In this document: positions 1 through 9,633 of the stretch, in pieces | Numbering within the stretch: position 1 is the stretch's first letter | How the letters are laid out: every line of letters starts with the position of its first letter | Assembly: GCA_900104855.1 (NCBI GenBank) | Contig: FNSS01000001.1 | Location: 3,286,001 to 3,350,000, forward strand | Direction of reading: 5' to 3' | Source of the DNA: Rhizobiales bacterium GAS188 | GTDB taxonomy: Bacteria; Pseudomonadota; Alphaproteobacteria; Rhizobiales; Beijerinckiaceae | DNA length: 64,000 nucleotides | The notes under the pieces: model-generated | Told to the model about the DNA's origin: nothing | Databases searched by the model: none | The model's input: the letters and a program-made list of their open reading frames with translations, nothing else | Made by a program: the position numbers and the translations under genes

Positions 1-493
1 CCCGGCCATCCATGCCTCCCTTCAACCCGCGTCGCGCAGCAATCGCCCCAATCGCGGCGGATGAGATCGTTCGTCGCCCCAATGCAGGGTGTCCCGTCCC
101 GCGGCCCAAGATAGCAAGACGTGGATGGCCGGGCCAAGCCCGGCCATGACGAAGGAAAGCGCGCGGCTTCGCATCCGACCGTCAAGAAGCGAGTCGTTTT
201 CCATCGCGGAATTCAAACTGCCGCCGCCCCCGATTTGCCGCTCGCCCGCTCCTGTGGCAAAAGCCTCCTCGCCACCTCGAAACCCCAAGCGGATCGCCTT
301 GATGTCCACCCTTCGCCTTGCCGCACGAATGCGCAGGCCCGACCGACAGGAATTCGGCCGGAAGGGGTGAGCGCGCGTTTATCGCCGCGCAGGTGAGCGT
401 CGGACCAAGCCCTCCCGGTCTCCTGACTGGTTTTTGAGGGCTCTTTGCAGCCCAAAATTCCGACGCGCCACCGCGAAGGCCCGGGAGGCCATC
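1..493. other. Intergenic stretch at left edge, no gene
   Basis: No convincing gene is visible before the synthetase start at 494. Open frames here are arginine- and proline-rich translations of repeats on both strands. Positions 1-19 and 121-150 are opposite halves of the palindromic repeat family found again near 32500, 43000 and 57850. The rest is featureless GC-rich sequence that may hold the promoter of the synthetase. Confidence 0.6.
121..150. repeat. REP-like palindrome, family A
   Basis: A short stem around GGCCGGG/CCCGGCC flanked by GTGGAT and ATGAC. The same unit recurs at 32458-32491, 32555-32588, 42983-43016, 57791-57824 and 57889-57921. The first 19 bases of the window are the end of an inverted copy, so this is probably the right half of a doublet cut by the window edge. 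Confidence 0.85.
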
Positions 494-2188
494 ATGGCGA
501 ACATTCTCATTACGAGCGCACTTCCCTACATCAACGGCGTCAAGCATCTCGGCAATCTCGCTGGCTCGCTGCTGCCGGCCGATATCCAGGCGCGGCATCG
601 CCGCCAGATCGGCGACGCGGTGCTGTTCATCTGCGCCACCGACGAGCACGGCACGCCGGCAGAGCTCGCGGCCGCCGAGGCCGGGCTCGATGTTGCGATC
701 TATTGCGCCCGCCAGCACGAGGTCCAGGCCGATATCTATCGCAGGTTCCATCTCTCCTTCGATCATTTCGGCCGCACCTCGTCGGCGCGCAACCACGCGC
801 TGACGCAGCATCTCTTCGAGCGACTCGAGGCTGAAGGTTTTGTCGAGGAGCGGGTCATCGAGCAGGTCTATTCGCAAGCCGATGAGCGCTTCCTGCCGGA
901 TCGCTACATCATCGGCACCTGCCCGCATTGCGGTTTCGCGGGCGCTCGCGGCGATCAATGCGAGAGCTGCACGCGCCCGCTCGATCCGGTCGACCTTATC
1001 GAACCGCGTTCGGCGCTGTCGGGCAGCACAGATCTGACGATCCGCGAGAGCCGGCATCTCTTCTTGCGGCAATCGGCTTTGGTCGAAGAGCTGGATCGCT
1101 GGATCGCGAGCCGCAGCGGTTGGCCGCCGCTCGTCACCTCGATCGCGCGCAAATGGCTCACCGAGGGGCTGAAGGATCGCTGCATCACCCGCGACCTCGC
1201 CTGGGGCGTGAAGGTCCCAAGGCCAGGCTTCGACCACAAGGTCTTCTATGTCTGGTTCGATGCGCCGATCGGCTATATCGCGGCGACCCAGGAATGGGCA
1301 GATGCCGATCCCGCCAATCGCGACTGGCGATCCTGGTGGTGGGAGGCGCAAGACGTCACCTATCTGCAATTCCTCGGCAAGGACAATGTGCCGTTCCACG
1401 CGGTGAGCTTCCCCTGCACGCTGATCGGCTCACGCGAGCCCTGGACCAGGGTCGACATCATCAAAGGCGTGAACTGGCTCACTTATGAGGGCGGCAAGTT
1501 CTCGACCAGCGGCCGGCGCGGCGTGTTCCTGGACCAGGCGCTGGAGCTGTTGCCGGCGGATCGCTGGCGCTGGTGGCTCGCGGCCAACGCGCCCGAAGGA
1601 AATGACGCGGATTTCTCGTTTCGAGCCTTCGCCGTGCAGGTCAATCACGACCTCGCCGACAGCTTCGGCAACCTCGTCAATCGGGTCCTGCGTTTTGTCG
1701 AGACGCGCCATGCCGGCCTGGTGCCGCAAGGCGGCGTTGCGGGCGAGGCCGAAGAGCGTCTCGCGGCCGAGCTCGACCGGCATCTCGTGGCGCTGCTTAA
1801 GCATCATGGAGCTTGCGCGCTGCGCAAGGCGACCCAGGAGGTCGCTGCCGTCTGGCGCCTCGCCAATGCTTATCTCGCAGCCGAGGCGCCCTGGACGCTC
1901 ATCGACCGGGATCCGGAGCGCGCCGCCCTGGTGATCCGCACCAGCGTCAACCTCGTCGATATTGCGGCGAGGCTCGCCTGGCCCTTCATCCCGGCCGCCG
2001 CCACACAGGTGCTGGCGGCGCTCGGCGAAGTGGATTCGGTGCCGCCCTTTCCGCTATCGGCGGCGCAGGCGCTCTCGCGCATACCGGGCGGCCGCCGGCT
2101 CACCACCCTGCCGGTGCTGTTCGACAAGCTGCAGCCCGACTGGGTCGAGGCCCGCGAGCTGCAATTCGCCGGCGACGGAGCGGCGTGA
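494..2188 (+). CDS. metG: Methionyl-tRNA synthetase, KFSTS type
   Basis: Charges tRNA-Met with methionine in the cytosol. The 564-residue protein begins with the class I core: HLGN (HIGH motif) at residues 18-21 and the methionine-site motif ATDEHGTP near 48. One zinc knuckle has C133, C136, C146 and C149. The second signature is KFSTS at 325-329 instead of KMSKS. The C-terminal part is the helical anticodon-binding domain, and no C-terminal EMAP-like dimer domain follows. The start at 494 was chosen because the protein then begins MANILITSALPY as in the family; an upstream ATG at 434 would add 20 unconserved residues. The loop variant and zinc knuckle suggest a lineage different from the KMSKS enzyme usual in this order, so it may be a second synthetase. 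The identity as MetRS is firm; being the only copy is not. Confidence 0.93.
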   Translation: MANILITSALPYINGVKHLGNLAGSLLPADIQARHRRQIGDAVLFICATDEHGTPAELAAAEAGLDVAIYCARQHEVQADIYRRFHLSFDHFGRTSSARNHALTQHLFERLEAEGFVEERVIEQVYSQADERFLPDRYIIGTCPHCGFAGARGDQCESCTRPLDPVDLIEPRSALSGSTDLTIRESRHLFLRQSALVEELDRWIASRSGWPPLVTSIARKWLTEGLKDRCITRDLAWGVKVPRPGFDHKVFYVWFDAPIGYIAATQEWADADPANRDWRSWWWEAQDVTYLQFLGKDNVPFHAVSFPCTLIGSREPWTRVDIIKGVNWLTYEGGKFSTSGRRGVFLDQALELLPADRWRWWLAANAPEGNDADFSFRAFAVQVNHDLADSFGNLVNRVLRFVETRHAGLVPQGGVAGEAEERLAAELDRHLVALLKHHGACALRKATQEVAAVWRLANAYLAAEAPWTLIDRDPERAALVIRTSVNLVDIAARLAWPFIPAAATQVLAALGEVDSVPPFPLSAAQALSRIPGGRRLTTLPVLFDKLQPDWVEARELQFAGDGAA

Positions 2189-2231
2189 TGTTCGGCAGCG
2201 CAGCTTGCCGGAGTGTGTTGCAGGACCAGGC

Positions 2232-2759
2232 TCAGCCGGCGGGCTCGCCATGGCGACCGGCCTCGTAGAGGAACCATGTGCGCCCCTCGGCCTCGTCAAT
2301 CCAGTTCTCGAGCAGGCTGGCGCTCGCGACGTCTCCATGCTCGTCGCATAAGTCATGCGTCTTGCGCATATGCGCCGTGAGCTGCAGGTTGTCGTCCCGC
2401 AGCTCGGCCAGCATGTCGGCTGGCGTCACATAGTCGGCATCGTTGTCGAGCAGCCTCTGCTGCCGGCTGATCTGGCCGATCGACTTCAGGGTCAGCCCGC
2501 CGATCTTGCGCACTCTTTCGGCGATGGCATCCGTGGTGCCGAAGATCTGGTCGCCTTGGTCGTCCAGCAACAAATGGTAATCGCGGAAATGCGGTCCTGA
2601 AACGTGCCAGTGGAAATTCTTCGTCTTCAGGTAGAGCGCGAACATATCGGCGAGCAGGGCCGTGAGCGCGGCCGAGATATCCTTGACGGCTTCCGCCGAA
2701 AGATTGGTCGGCGTCGCAAGCGGTGCGGTGCGACGCGCCTTTGCCGTGCTCTTGATCAT
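2232..2759 (-). CDS. dps: Dps-family DNA-binding ferritin-like protein
   Basis: Oxidises and stores iron in a 12-subunit shell and protects DNA under starvation or peroxide stress. The 175-residue protein has a lysine/arginine-rich N-terminal tail (KSTAKARR), which is the usual DNA-contact element. The ferroxidase signature KTKNFHWHVSGPHFRDYHLLLDDQ follows, with the intersubunit His, Asp and acidic ligands. The start at 2759 has an AGGAG site 8 bases upstream; an upstream in-frame start at 2807 lacks one. It is convergent with the synthetase gene and divergent from the WYL regulator at 2941, with about 180 bp between them for both promoters. Confidence 0.93.
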   Translation of the reverse strand: MIKSTAKARRTAPLATPTNLSAEAVKDISAALTALLADMFALYLKTKNFHWHVSGPHFRDYHLLLDDQGDQIFGTTDAIAERVRKIGGLTLKSIGQISRQQRLLDNDADYVTPADMLAELRDDNLQLTAHMRKTHDLCDEHGDVASASLLENWIDEAEGRTWFLYEAGRHGEPAG

Positions 2760-2940
2760 GATCGGTACTCCTGGCGTTCGACTGGGCGACGCCGTGGATC
2801 GTGCCATCGTCGCGCAGCGATGTCACGCCCGGTCGAGGCGCGATCGGGCATCCCCGCTCCTGACGGCGCTTTGTCAGGATTGCCGCTTCATCCGTAGTCA
2901 TCACTTGGCGTAGAAGATCGTTCGCAACGGAGATCGCACG

Positions 2941-3648
2941 ATGCGGCGTGCCGACCGGTTGTTCGAGATCATCCAGCGCCTGCGCGCCGCCTCGGGCCCG
3001 CTGACGGCCGCCAGGCTGGCCGAGGAGCTCGAGGTGACGGTGCGCACCGTCTATCGCGACATCGCCGCCTTGCAGGCGCGCCGCGTGCCGATCGAGGGCG
3101 CGGCCGGCATCGGCTATCTGCTGCGCCGCGGCTTCGACCTGCCGCCGTTGATGTTCACCATGGAGGAGGTCGAGGCGATCGTGGTCGGCGTGCAGCTCGT
3201 GCGGCGCACCGGCGATGCCGGGCTGCAGCAGGCGGCCGAGGGCGTGCTCTCCAAGATCACCGTCATCCTGCCCGAGGCGTTGCGCGCCCATCTGACCTCC
3301 GCCCCCTTCTTCGTCTCGCGGCATGGGGCGCCGGCCGCCCCGGTGATCGACCTGTCGGAGATCCGCGACGCCATCCGCGCGACCCGCAAGGTGCGCCTCA
3401 CCTATAAGGACGATCTCGGCCACAAGACCCGGCGCACCATCTGGCCGGTGGCGATCGCCTATTATGTGCAGTCGACCCTGATCGCCGCCTGGTGCGAGCT
3501 GCGCCAGGATTACCGGCATTTCCGCGCCGACCGGGTGCTCGCGGCGACCGTGCTCGACGAGCGCTTCCCGTCAGGCGACGGACGCTTGACCAGCGACTGG
3601 CTGGCGCTGCGGGCCGCGGGCGAGGTGTTGCCCGCGGGGCGGTTTTAG
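2941..3648 (+). CDS. WYL-domain HTH transcriptional regulator (YafY type)
   Basis: A 235-residue transcription factor. Residues 1-60 form a winged helix of the DeoR-like HTH_11 type (RLAEELEVTVRTVYRDIAAL). The rest is a WYL ligand-binding domain with a C-terminal extension. The usual W-Y-L triplet is diverged here (PVAIAYYVQSTLIAAWCELR). Regulators of this group respond to small ligands or nucleic acids, often after DNA damage or other stress. The gene is divergent from dps, so it could control dps or itself; that is inference from position. Its stop codon overlaps the purD stop by three bases in a tail-to-tail arrangement. Confidence 0.88.
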   Translation: MRRADRLFEIIQRLRAASGPLTAARLAEELEVTVRTVYRDIAALQARRVPIEGAAGIGYLLRRGFDLPPLMFTMEEVEAIVVGVQLVRRTGDAGLQQAAEGVLSKITVILPEALRAHLTSAPFFVSRHGAPAAPVIDLSEIRDAIRATRKVRLTYKDDLGHKTRRTIWPVAIAYYVQSTLIAAWCELRQDYRHFRADRVLAATVLDERFPSGDGRLTSDWLALRAAGEVLPAGRF

Positions 3649-4907
3649 AGCGCCCGCGCTCCGATATCGCTGCGGTGGAAGCCGCCCGGCCAGTCGATCG
3701 CGGCGACGCCCGCATAAGCATGTCGATGCGCCTGCGCAAAATCCTGCCCTTCGCCGACGACAGTCAGCACCCGTCCGCCATTCGACAGGAGACGCGTTCC
3801 ATCGCTCTTGGTGCCGGCCTGGAAGACGGTGACGCCTGCAAGCGCAGAGGCTACGTCGAGCCCCAGGATCGGCTCGCCGCGCCGGAACTCACCGGGATAG
3901 CCCGTGGCTGCGATCACCACGCCGACCGCGCATTTCGGTGAGAACCTCGCGGTGAAATTCGCCAGCATGCCGTCGCGCGCCGCCAGCATCGCGGTCACGA
4001 GATCGCTCATCAGGCGCGGCATCACCACCTGGCATTCGGGATCGCCGAAGCGGCAATTATACTCGATCAGCTTCGGACCTTCCGCCGTCACCATCAGCCC
4101 CGCATAGAGGAAGCCGCGAAAGGGCGTGCCGCGCTTTTGCATCGCGGCGAGCGTCGGGCGGATGATCTCCGCCATCACCTCCTCGACCATCGCGTCGTCG
4201 AGCGCCACCGCCGGCGAGAAGGCGCCCATGCCGCCGGTGTTCGGGCCGGTATCGCCGTCGAAGGCGCGCTTATGGTCCTGGGCGGTGCCGAAGGGCAGCG
4301 CCGTGACGCCGTCGCAGAGCGCGAACAGGCTGGCCTCCTCGCCGGACAGGAATTCCTCGATCACGATCTCGGCCGAAGCCTCCCCGAAGCGCCCGCCGAG
4401 CATGTCGTCGACCGCGGCTTCAGCTTCCGCGAGGCTCGTCGCCACCACCACGCCCTTGCCGGCCGCCAGCCCGTCCGCCTTGATGACGACCGGCAGCTTG
4501 TGTGAGCCTAGATACGCCTTGGCGGCGGCCGCATCCGTGAAACGGGCGAAGGCGGCCGTCGGCAGGCCGGCCTCGAGGCAGAGCTCCTTGGTGAAGGCCT
4601 TGGAGCCTTCGAGTTGGGCCGCCGCCTTCGAGGGGCCGAAGGCCGCGATCCCGGCCGCTTCGAGATCATCGACGATGCCGGCAACCAGCGGCGCCTCGGG
4701 GCCGATGACCACGAGATCGATCGCGTGTTCCTTGCAGGCCGCGATGACGGCGCCGTGATCTGCCGGATCGACTGCGATATTGCGCCCGCATTGCGCCGTG
4801 CCCGGATTGCCCGGCGCCACCAGCAGAAGGTCGCAGAGCGGGCTCGCGGCGATCCGGGCCGCCAGCGCATGCTCGCGCGCGCCCGAGCCGATGAGCAGAA
4901 TGTTCAT
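3645..4907 (-). CDS. purD: Phosphoribosylamine-glycine ligase
   Basis: Second step of de novo purine synthesis: joins 5-phosphoribosylamine and glycine using ATP to give GAR. The 420-residue length matches the family. Visible features are the N-terminal Rossmann-like segment (MNILLIGSGAREHALA), the ATP-grasp segment (VVIKADGLAAGKGV), the loop GPNTGGMGAFSP, and the metal-binding end of the ATP-grasp domain (EYNCRFGDPECQ). It stands alone here with no other purine gene in the window. Its 3' end overlaps the convergent WYL regulator by a few bases. Confidence 0.97.
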   Translation of the reverse strand: MNILLIGSGAREHALAARIAASPLCDLLLVAPGNPGTAQCGRNIAVDPADHGAVIAACKEHAIDLVVIGPEAPLVAGIVDDLEAAGIAAFGPSKAAAQLEGSKAFTKELCLEAGLPTAAFARFTDAAAAKAYLGSHKLPVVIKADGLAAGKGVVVATSLAEAEAAVDDMLGGRFGEASAEIVIEEFLSGEEASLFALCDGVTALPFGTAQDHKRAFDGDTGPNTGGMGAFSPAVALDDAMVEEVMAEIIRPTLAAMQKRGTPFRGFLYAGLMVTAEGPKLIEYNCRFGDPECQVVMPRLMSDLVTAMLAARDGMLANFTARFSPKCAVGVVIAATGYPGEFRRGEPILGLDVASALAGVTVFQAGTKSDGTRLLSNGGRVLTVVGEGQDFAQAHRHAYAGVAAIDWPGGFHRSDIGARAL

Positions 4908-4990
4908 GAGGCGCCTTGAGTTTCGCGACGGTCGATCGCTCGCCGCTTACGCCGGATCGGCGCCGGCTTCAACGTCTCGGCTGTCGCGCT

Positions 4991-5515
4991 TCATTCGGCC
5001 GGCGTGAGCACGACGCCGATATGGTCGGACGGCGCATCGCTGACCTCGAGGATGAAGGGCGCAGGCCCGATCTCGAATTTCACGCTCTTGCGGATATTGG
5101 GGCAGTCCGTCGCGCCCGTGAAGGCCGTGGGCTTGAGCCTCTTTCCATCCTGCACGAGATCGATCCAGGCGCCTTCCGACAGGCTGACCTTGTAGAGGCC
5201 GGCGGCCGGCCCCCCGGCGAAGCGCAGGAAACCTGCGAGCGGCGGCGTCTTCTTCGGCTCACGCTCCGGGGCGAGGGGAAGCTTGGCGTCCTGCAGAGGC
5301 CGAAGCGCGAGTGTCAGCGCCTTGCCGGCATTGCGGTCAAGCTCGGCGTCCGCGGGCGCGGCTTTCGCCTCGCCCAGCGCCTGCTGCTCCTTCTGCAGCG
5401 GCCAGGCGAATTTGTCGCAGCCGCTCGGCTCGGCCGCAAGCGCCGGCGAGGCCGCAAGTGCCAATGCGGATGCGTGGATGAGCGTGCGAATGGTTCGTGG
5501 GGAGGGGGTTCGCAT
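4991..5515 (-). CDS. Secreted protein of unknown function
   Basis: A 174-residue protein with a clear signal peptide (about residues 1-28, cleavage after SPALAA). The mature part has two cysteines (C33 and one near residue 138) that could form a disulfide, and a beta-rich body with segments such as GLYKVSLSEGAWIDLV and SVKFEIGPAPFILEVS. I do not recognise the family. The pattern suggests a small periplasmic beta-sandwich. It lies downstream of modA on the same strand, but the two are separated by a 146-bp inverted repeat, so co-transcription is doubtful. Confidence 0.75.
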   Translation of the reverse strand: MRTPSPRTIRTLIHASALALAASPALAAEPSGCDKFAWPLQKEQQALGEAKAAPADAELDRNAGKALTLALRPLQDAKLPLAPEREPKKTPPLAGFLRFAGGPAAGLYKVSLSEGAWIDLVQDGKRLKPTAFTGATDCPNIRKSVKFEIGPAPFILEVSDAPSDHIGVVLTPAE

Positions 5516-5533
5516 GATCTTATCCTTGGAGAG

Positions 5534-5679
5534 GCCAACCTTCTCCCGCCCTTTCGCGGGAGAAGGTGCCGAGGCGAAGCCGAGGCGGATGAGGGACGGT
5601 TGAGCGCTTCACCGGCGTCCCTCATCCGCCCTCACTGCGTTCGGGCACCTTCTCCCGCGAAAGGGCGGGAGAAGGTTGG
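5534..5679. repeat. 146-bp inverted-repeat element, family B1
   Basis: Arms 5534-5569 and 5644-5679 are perfect 36-bp inverted repeats, each itself a small hairpin (CTTCTCCCGC/GCGGGAGAAG). The centre contains CCTCATCCGCC in both orientations. The same element occurs in the opposite orientation at 18491-18630. It sits between modA and the secreted-protein gene. The transcript would fold into a very stable stem that could act as a terminator or RNA stabiliser. Confidence 0.9.
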
Positions 5680-5707
5680 CGCATACGTGTTTGCCACGCA
5701 CGATGCG

Positions 5708-6493
5708 CTACTCGACGATTGAAAACCCGTGCGCCGCGAAGCGGGCGCGGGCCGGCGGGCTCTGCAGATAAGTGAGGAATTGCTTCGCCGCCTCTCCTTT
5801 GGCCGCGTCGCCTTGCGCAGTCGCGGTCAGCGCGAAGGGGTAGACGATCGGCGGGTGCGAATCCTGCGGGAAGGTCGCCACCACTTTCACCTTCGGCTCG
5901 GCGGCTGCGTCGGTCGCGTAGACGATGCCGAGCGGCGCCTCGCCACGCGCTACATAAGCGAGGGCGGCGCGCACATTCTCGGCCGGCACGATGCGGGTCT
6001 CGAAGGTCGCCCACAGGCCGAGCTTCTGCAAGGCCTGCTTGGCGTAGCGGCCGGCCGGCACGCTCTCGACGGCGCCGGTGGCGATGCGTCCGTCGCCGAG
6101 CGCAGCGCCGAGCGAGGCCGCATCGAACTTGACCTCGGTGAGAGGAGACTCCTTCGGCGCGATGACGACGAGGCGATTGCCGAGGAGATTGACGCGGGTC
6201 GCCGGCGCGATGAGGTTGCGCTTGGCGAGATAATCCATCCAGTCGAGATCGGCCGAGGCGAAGAGCTCGGCCGGCGCCCCCTGCTCGATCTGGCGGGCGA
6301 GCGTCGAGGAGGAGTCGTAGCTGAACTTCACCGCGATGCCGCTCGCCGCCGTGAAATCCTTGCCGATGCCGTTGAGCGCATCCTGCAGGCTCGCCGCGGC
6401 GAAAACCGTGACGGTCGATTGCGCCGCCGCGCCCGACACGGCCGCCAATGACAGGAATGTCGCAACGGCGAACCGGTGAAGAAGCTTGAGCAT
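5708..6493 (-). CDS. modA: Molybdate ABC transporter substrate-binding protein
   Basis: Periplasmic protein that binds molybdate or tungstate for import. It has 261 residues with a signal peptide at 1-24 (cleavage after GAAAQ). The mature start TVTVFAAASLQDAL carries the conserved oxyanion-binding Ser. Family motifs follow: VKFSYDSSSTLARQIEQGAPAE, ASADLDWMDYL and LLGNRLVVIAP. The permease and ATPase genes modB and modC are not adjacent, so they must lie elsewhere or the protein is an accessory receptor. moaE, in the same cofactor pathway, is 14 kb away at 20261. Confidence 0.95.
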   Translation of the reverse strand: MLKLLHRFAVATFLSLAAVSGAAAQSTVTVFAAASLQDALNGIGKDFTAASGIAVKFSYDSSSTLARQIEQGAPAELFASADLDWMDYLAKRNLIAPATRVNLLGNRLVVIAPKESPLTEVKFDAASLGAALGDGRIATGAVESVPAGRYAKQALQKLGLWATFETRIVPAENVRAALAYVARGEAPLGIVYATDAAAEPKVKVVATFPQDSHPPIVYPFALTATAQGDAAKGEAAKQFLTYLQSPPARARFAAHGFSIVE

Positions 6494-6697
6494 GGCGGTC
6501 TCCAGACGAGGACGATCGGCGATCGCAGCCGATCGGGGACGATGTCGCGATGAGATCCGGGACCGCCGTTCCGGGTGGCGAGGGCGCTTACGGCGCGCCT
6601 CCGCGCTACCTTAGCGCGCCCTCGGAGGCTTTGGAAGCGGCGGAGCTCCATCTCCCCGCGAGCGGCTGTGGGATGCGCACGTATCTGAGCGCCAGCG

Positions 6698-6766
6698 CCT
6701 CACCTCTCCCCTTGCGGGAGAGGTCGGCTTCGAAGAGCGAAGCGATGAGAAGCCGGGTGAGGGGGG
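6698..6766. repeat. Palindromic repeat, family B2, forward copy
   Basis: Begins CCTCACCTCTCCCC and ends GGGTGAGGGGGG, with an inner hairpin (CTCCCCTTGCGGGAG). Related copies are at 8167-8222, 35322-35386, 35814-35876, 38497-38560 and, more diverged, 17236-17371. This copy lies on the left side of the first IS110 element. The inverted copy at 8167-8222 lies on the right side. Confidence 0.8.
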
Positions 6767-6812
6767 TAGCGCCGGCTCTGGGAGGCCCCCTCACCTGTGG
6801 CTGGAATGGGCT

Positions 6813-7978
<1,166 letters not shown>

Positions 7979-8043
7979 CCCCCGACCATCCCTTGGTTCG
8001 ACCGGCGAGCGACCATCCCTTCGTCCCGACCTGCGCCTCCGAA

Positions 8044-8133
8044 GGCCAGCGCTCGCAGGGACGGTCAATGATGGCCGCAGGCCACCGCCGCAGGCGGCGC
8101 GAAGCGTCATTGACGGTCCCGAGACCGCTGGCC
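8044..8133. repeat. Long interrupted hairpin downstream of IS110 transposase
   Basis: GGCCAGCG (8044-8051) pairs with CGCTGGCC (8126-8133). A 14-bp perfect inverted repeat, GGGACGGTCAATGA (8058-8071) with TCATTGACGGTCCC (8107-8120), lies inside it. The two stems are separated by a small asymmetric internal loop (6 nt against 5 nt). The apical part contains a smaller GCCGCAGGC-type hairpin. It may be part of the element's right end or an independent palindrome. I found no second copy in the window. Confidence 0.7.
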
Positions 8134-8166
8134 CAATGACATAATCGGGAGCCCAAAATCACAGTT

Positions 8167-8222
8167 GCTCACCCGCTCCCTCGCTACGCTCGGGATCGAC
8201 CTCTCCCACAAGTGGAGAGGTG
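8167..8222. repeat. Palindromic repeat, family B2, inverted copy
   Basis: Begins GCTCACCCGCTCCCTCGC and ends CTCTCCCACAAGTGGAGAGGTG, the reverse orientation of the copy at 6698-6766. With that copy it brackets the first IS110 element. Confidence 0.75.
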
Positions 8223-8240
8223 AAGCGCTTGCGCTGGAGA

Positions 8241-9377
8241 TCACGGCTGGGCTGCTGGCGAAGGTGCCGGCGCGATGATGCGCACATTGCGGCTGCCGTC
8301 CGGCCCGACCGCCTGCCGCAGTCCGTTCGGGGGGCTCGCGGCGGCGGGAGCTGCGCTCTTGGCGGGCGGGGCCGCGGCGGGCGGCGCGACGGTCGCCGGC
8401 TGGGCGGTCCCGACGGAAGCTGCGCCTTTCTTGGCAGGTTGAGGAGCGGCGGGGCGCGACAGCTCGGCCGCCTTGTCGGCGCTGACCGGCACATCCGAAC
8501 CGGTCGTGCCGAGCATGTCCTCGGCGCCCTTCAGGGCCTGTCCCCAGCTCTCATTGGCCCTGCGGCAGGAGCATCCTGTCACGGTGGCCCTTTGGTAGCG
8601 TAGCGCATTGTCGAGCTCCATATAGGATTTGCCGCCCGGCCCGACCGCCTGGGTGATGTCGTCATTGGCTCCGAGCGAAAAGGCCTCCGTCTCGGCGCCG
8701 GGACATTGCGCCTGGCACATCGCCGGGACGGCGTCGCGTCCGCCCTTGCCGAGGCTCGCAAGCGGGAAGAAATAGCCGTCGCAGAGCCGCACGCAGACCG
8801 GCTTTCCCGAGCCCATATTCTGGTTTTGATCGTCAGCCGTCATATCGCCCGGCAGCGGCGTCTCGAGCGGCTCCCGGTCCTGATCGAAGGGCTGGTTGCC
8901 GAGGCCCGCTTGACCAAGTCCGGCTTGACCAAGTCCGGCTTGACCTGGGCCCGCCTGGCGCTGGTCGCCGCAATATTGGCGGATCGCCGCCTGAAGCTGA
9001 TAGCGATGCGCGAGCGCGCTCTGGCCGCCGCCAAGCTGGTCCGCCTGCTGCTGCAGGCCGGCGAGATTGGCCTGCATGCGCGAGAGACGCGCCATCAGCT
9101 CGCCGCATTGCGGCGGCGGGTCGGAGCCGAAGATCAGGAAGCGCGAATTGCTGCAGCCGATCTGGCGCGCATAGGCGGCGGTGCGCTGCATCTCGTCGAC
9201 CTGGCGCTGCGCCGCGCCGGCATAAGCGGCAGCTCGTCCGCCGCCGCTACGCTCCAACGATGCCAGCTGGTTTTGCAACGATAGGCACGTGCTTGACTGG
9301 GCGAGCGCGCCCGCCTGGCACAAGGGCAGCACGGCGAGGAGAAGCAGCCATCGCCGCAGGATTTGGTCAGGTCTCAT
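8241..9377 (-). CDS. DUF2865-domain secreted protein
   Basis: A 378-residue exported protein of a family largely restricted to Hyphomicrobiales, with no known function. Residues 1-27 are a signal peptide (cleavage after AGALAQ). Residues 30-135 are helical and glutamine-rich with scattered cysteines. A low-complexity linker at 141-160 repeats GQAGL. The DUF2865 core follows, with CVRLCDGYFFPLA (C195, C199) and CQAQCPGAETEAF. The C-terminal 100 residues are rich in Ala and Pro and probably disordered. Eight or more cysteines suggest periplasmic disulfides. The GQAGL repeats are encoded by perfect 15-bp tandem copies near 8915-8945. Confidence 0.85.
   Translation of the reverse strand: MRPDQILRRWLLLLAVLPLCQAGALAQSSTCLSLQNQLASLERSGGGRAAAYAGAAQRQVDEMQRTAAYARQIGCSNSRFLIFGSDPPPQCGELMARLSRMQANLAGLQQQADQLGGGQSALAHRYQLQAAIRQYCGDQRQAGPGQAGLGQAGLGQAGLGNQPFDQDREPLETPLPGDMTADDQNQNMGSGKPVCVRLCDGYFFPLASLGKGGRDAVPAMCQAQCPGAETEAFSLGANDDITQAVGPGGKSYMELDNALRYQRATVTGCSCRRANESWGQALKGAEDMLGTTGSDVPVSADKAAELSRPAAPQPAKKGAASVGTAQPATVAPPAAAPPAKSAAPAAASPPNGLRQAVGPDGSRNVRIIAPAPSPAAQP
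8911..8945. repeat. 15-bp in-frame tandem repeat
   Basis: Three adjacent copies of CTTGACCAAGTCCGG (third copy diverging at its end) encode the GQAGL repeats of the DUF2865 protein on the minus strand. Unit length is a multiple of three, so copy-number changes keep the frame. Confidence 0.85.
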
Positions 9378-9633
9378 CGCTTTTCGTCATGCGAGCGCAT
9401 CGCTCAGGGTCTTTGGCTCAGGGCCTTCGATATCGCATCATTCTATCCCGAAAAGGCAAATTCTATCTCGAAAAACCAAGGCCGGGTCGAAAATGATGCT
9501 CGGCCCGAATCGGGCACCACTCAGCTTCATGCCGATGCGTTAACAGAGATCAAAGACAGGTAAACGCGCAAACCTGGAGAATCCGGCGCCAGGCACGATA
9601 TGCTAGCTGGCACGATGTGAAAGAAGGACAGTC

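Noticed and set aside
182-1399. Long open frame of 405 codons on the minus strand
   Set aside because: It lies antisense to the methionyl-tRNA synthetase gene and its translation has no recognisable domain. Long antisense frames are common in GC-rich genomes.
2353-3519. 388-codon minus-strand frame opposite the WYL regulator and dps
   Set aside because: Arg/Gly/His-rich translation with no family features; explained as a shadow of genes in other frames.
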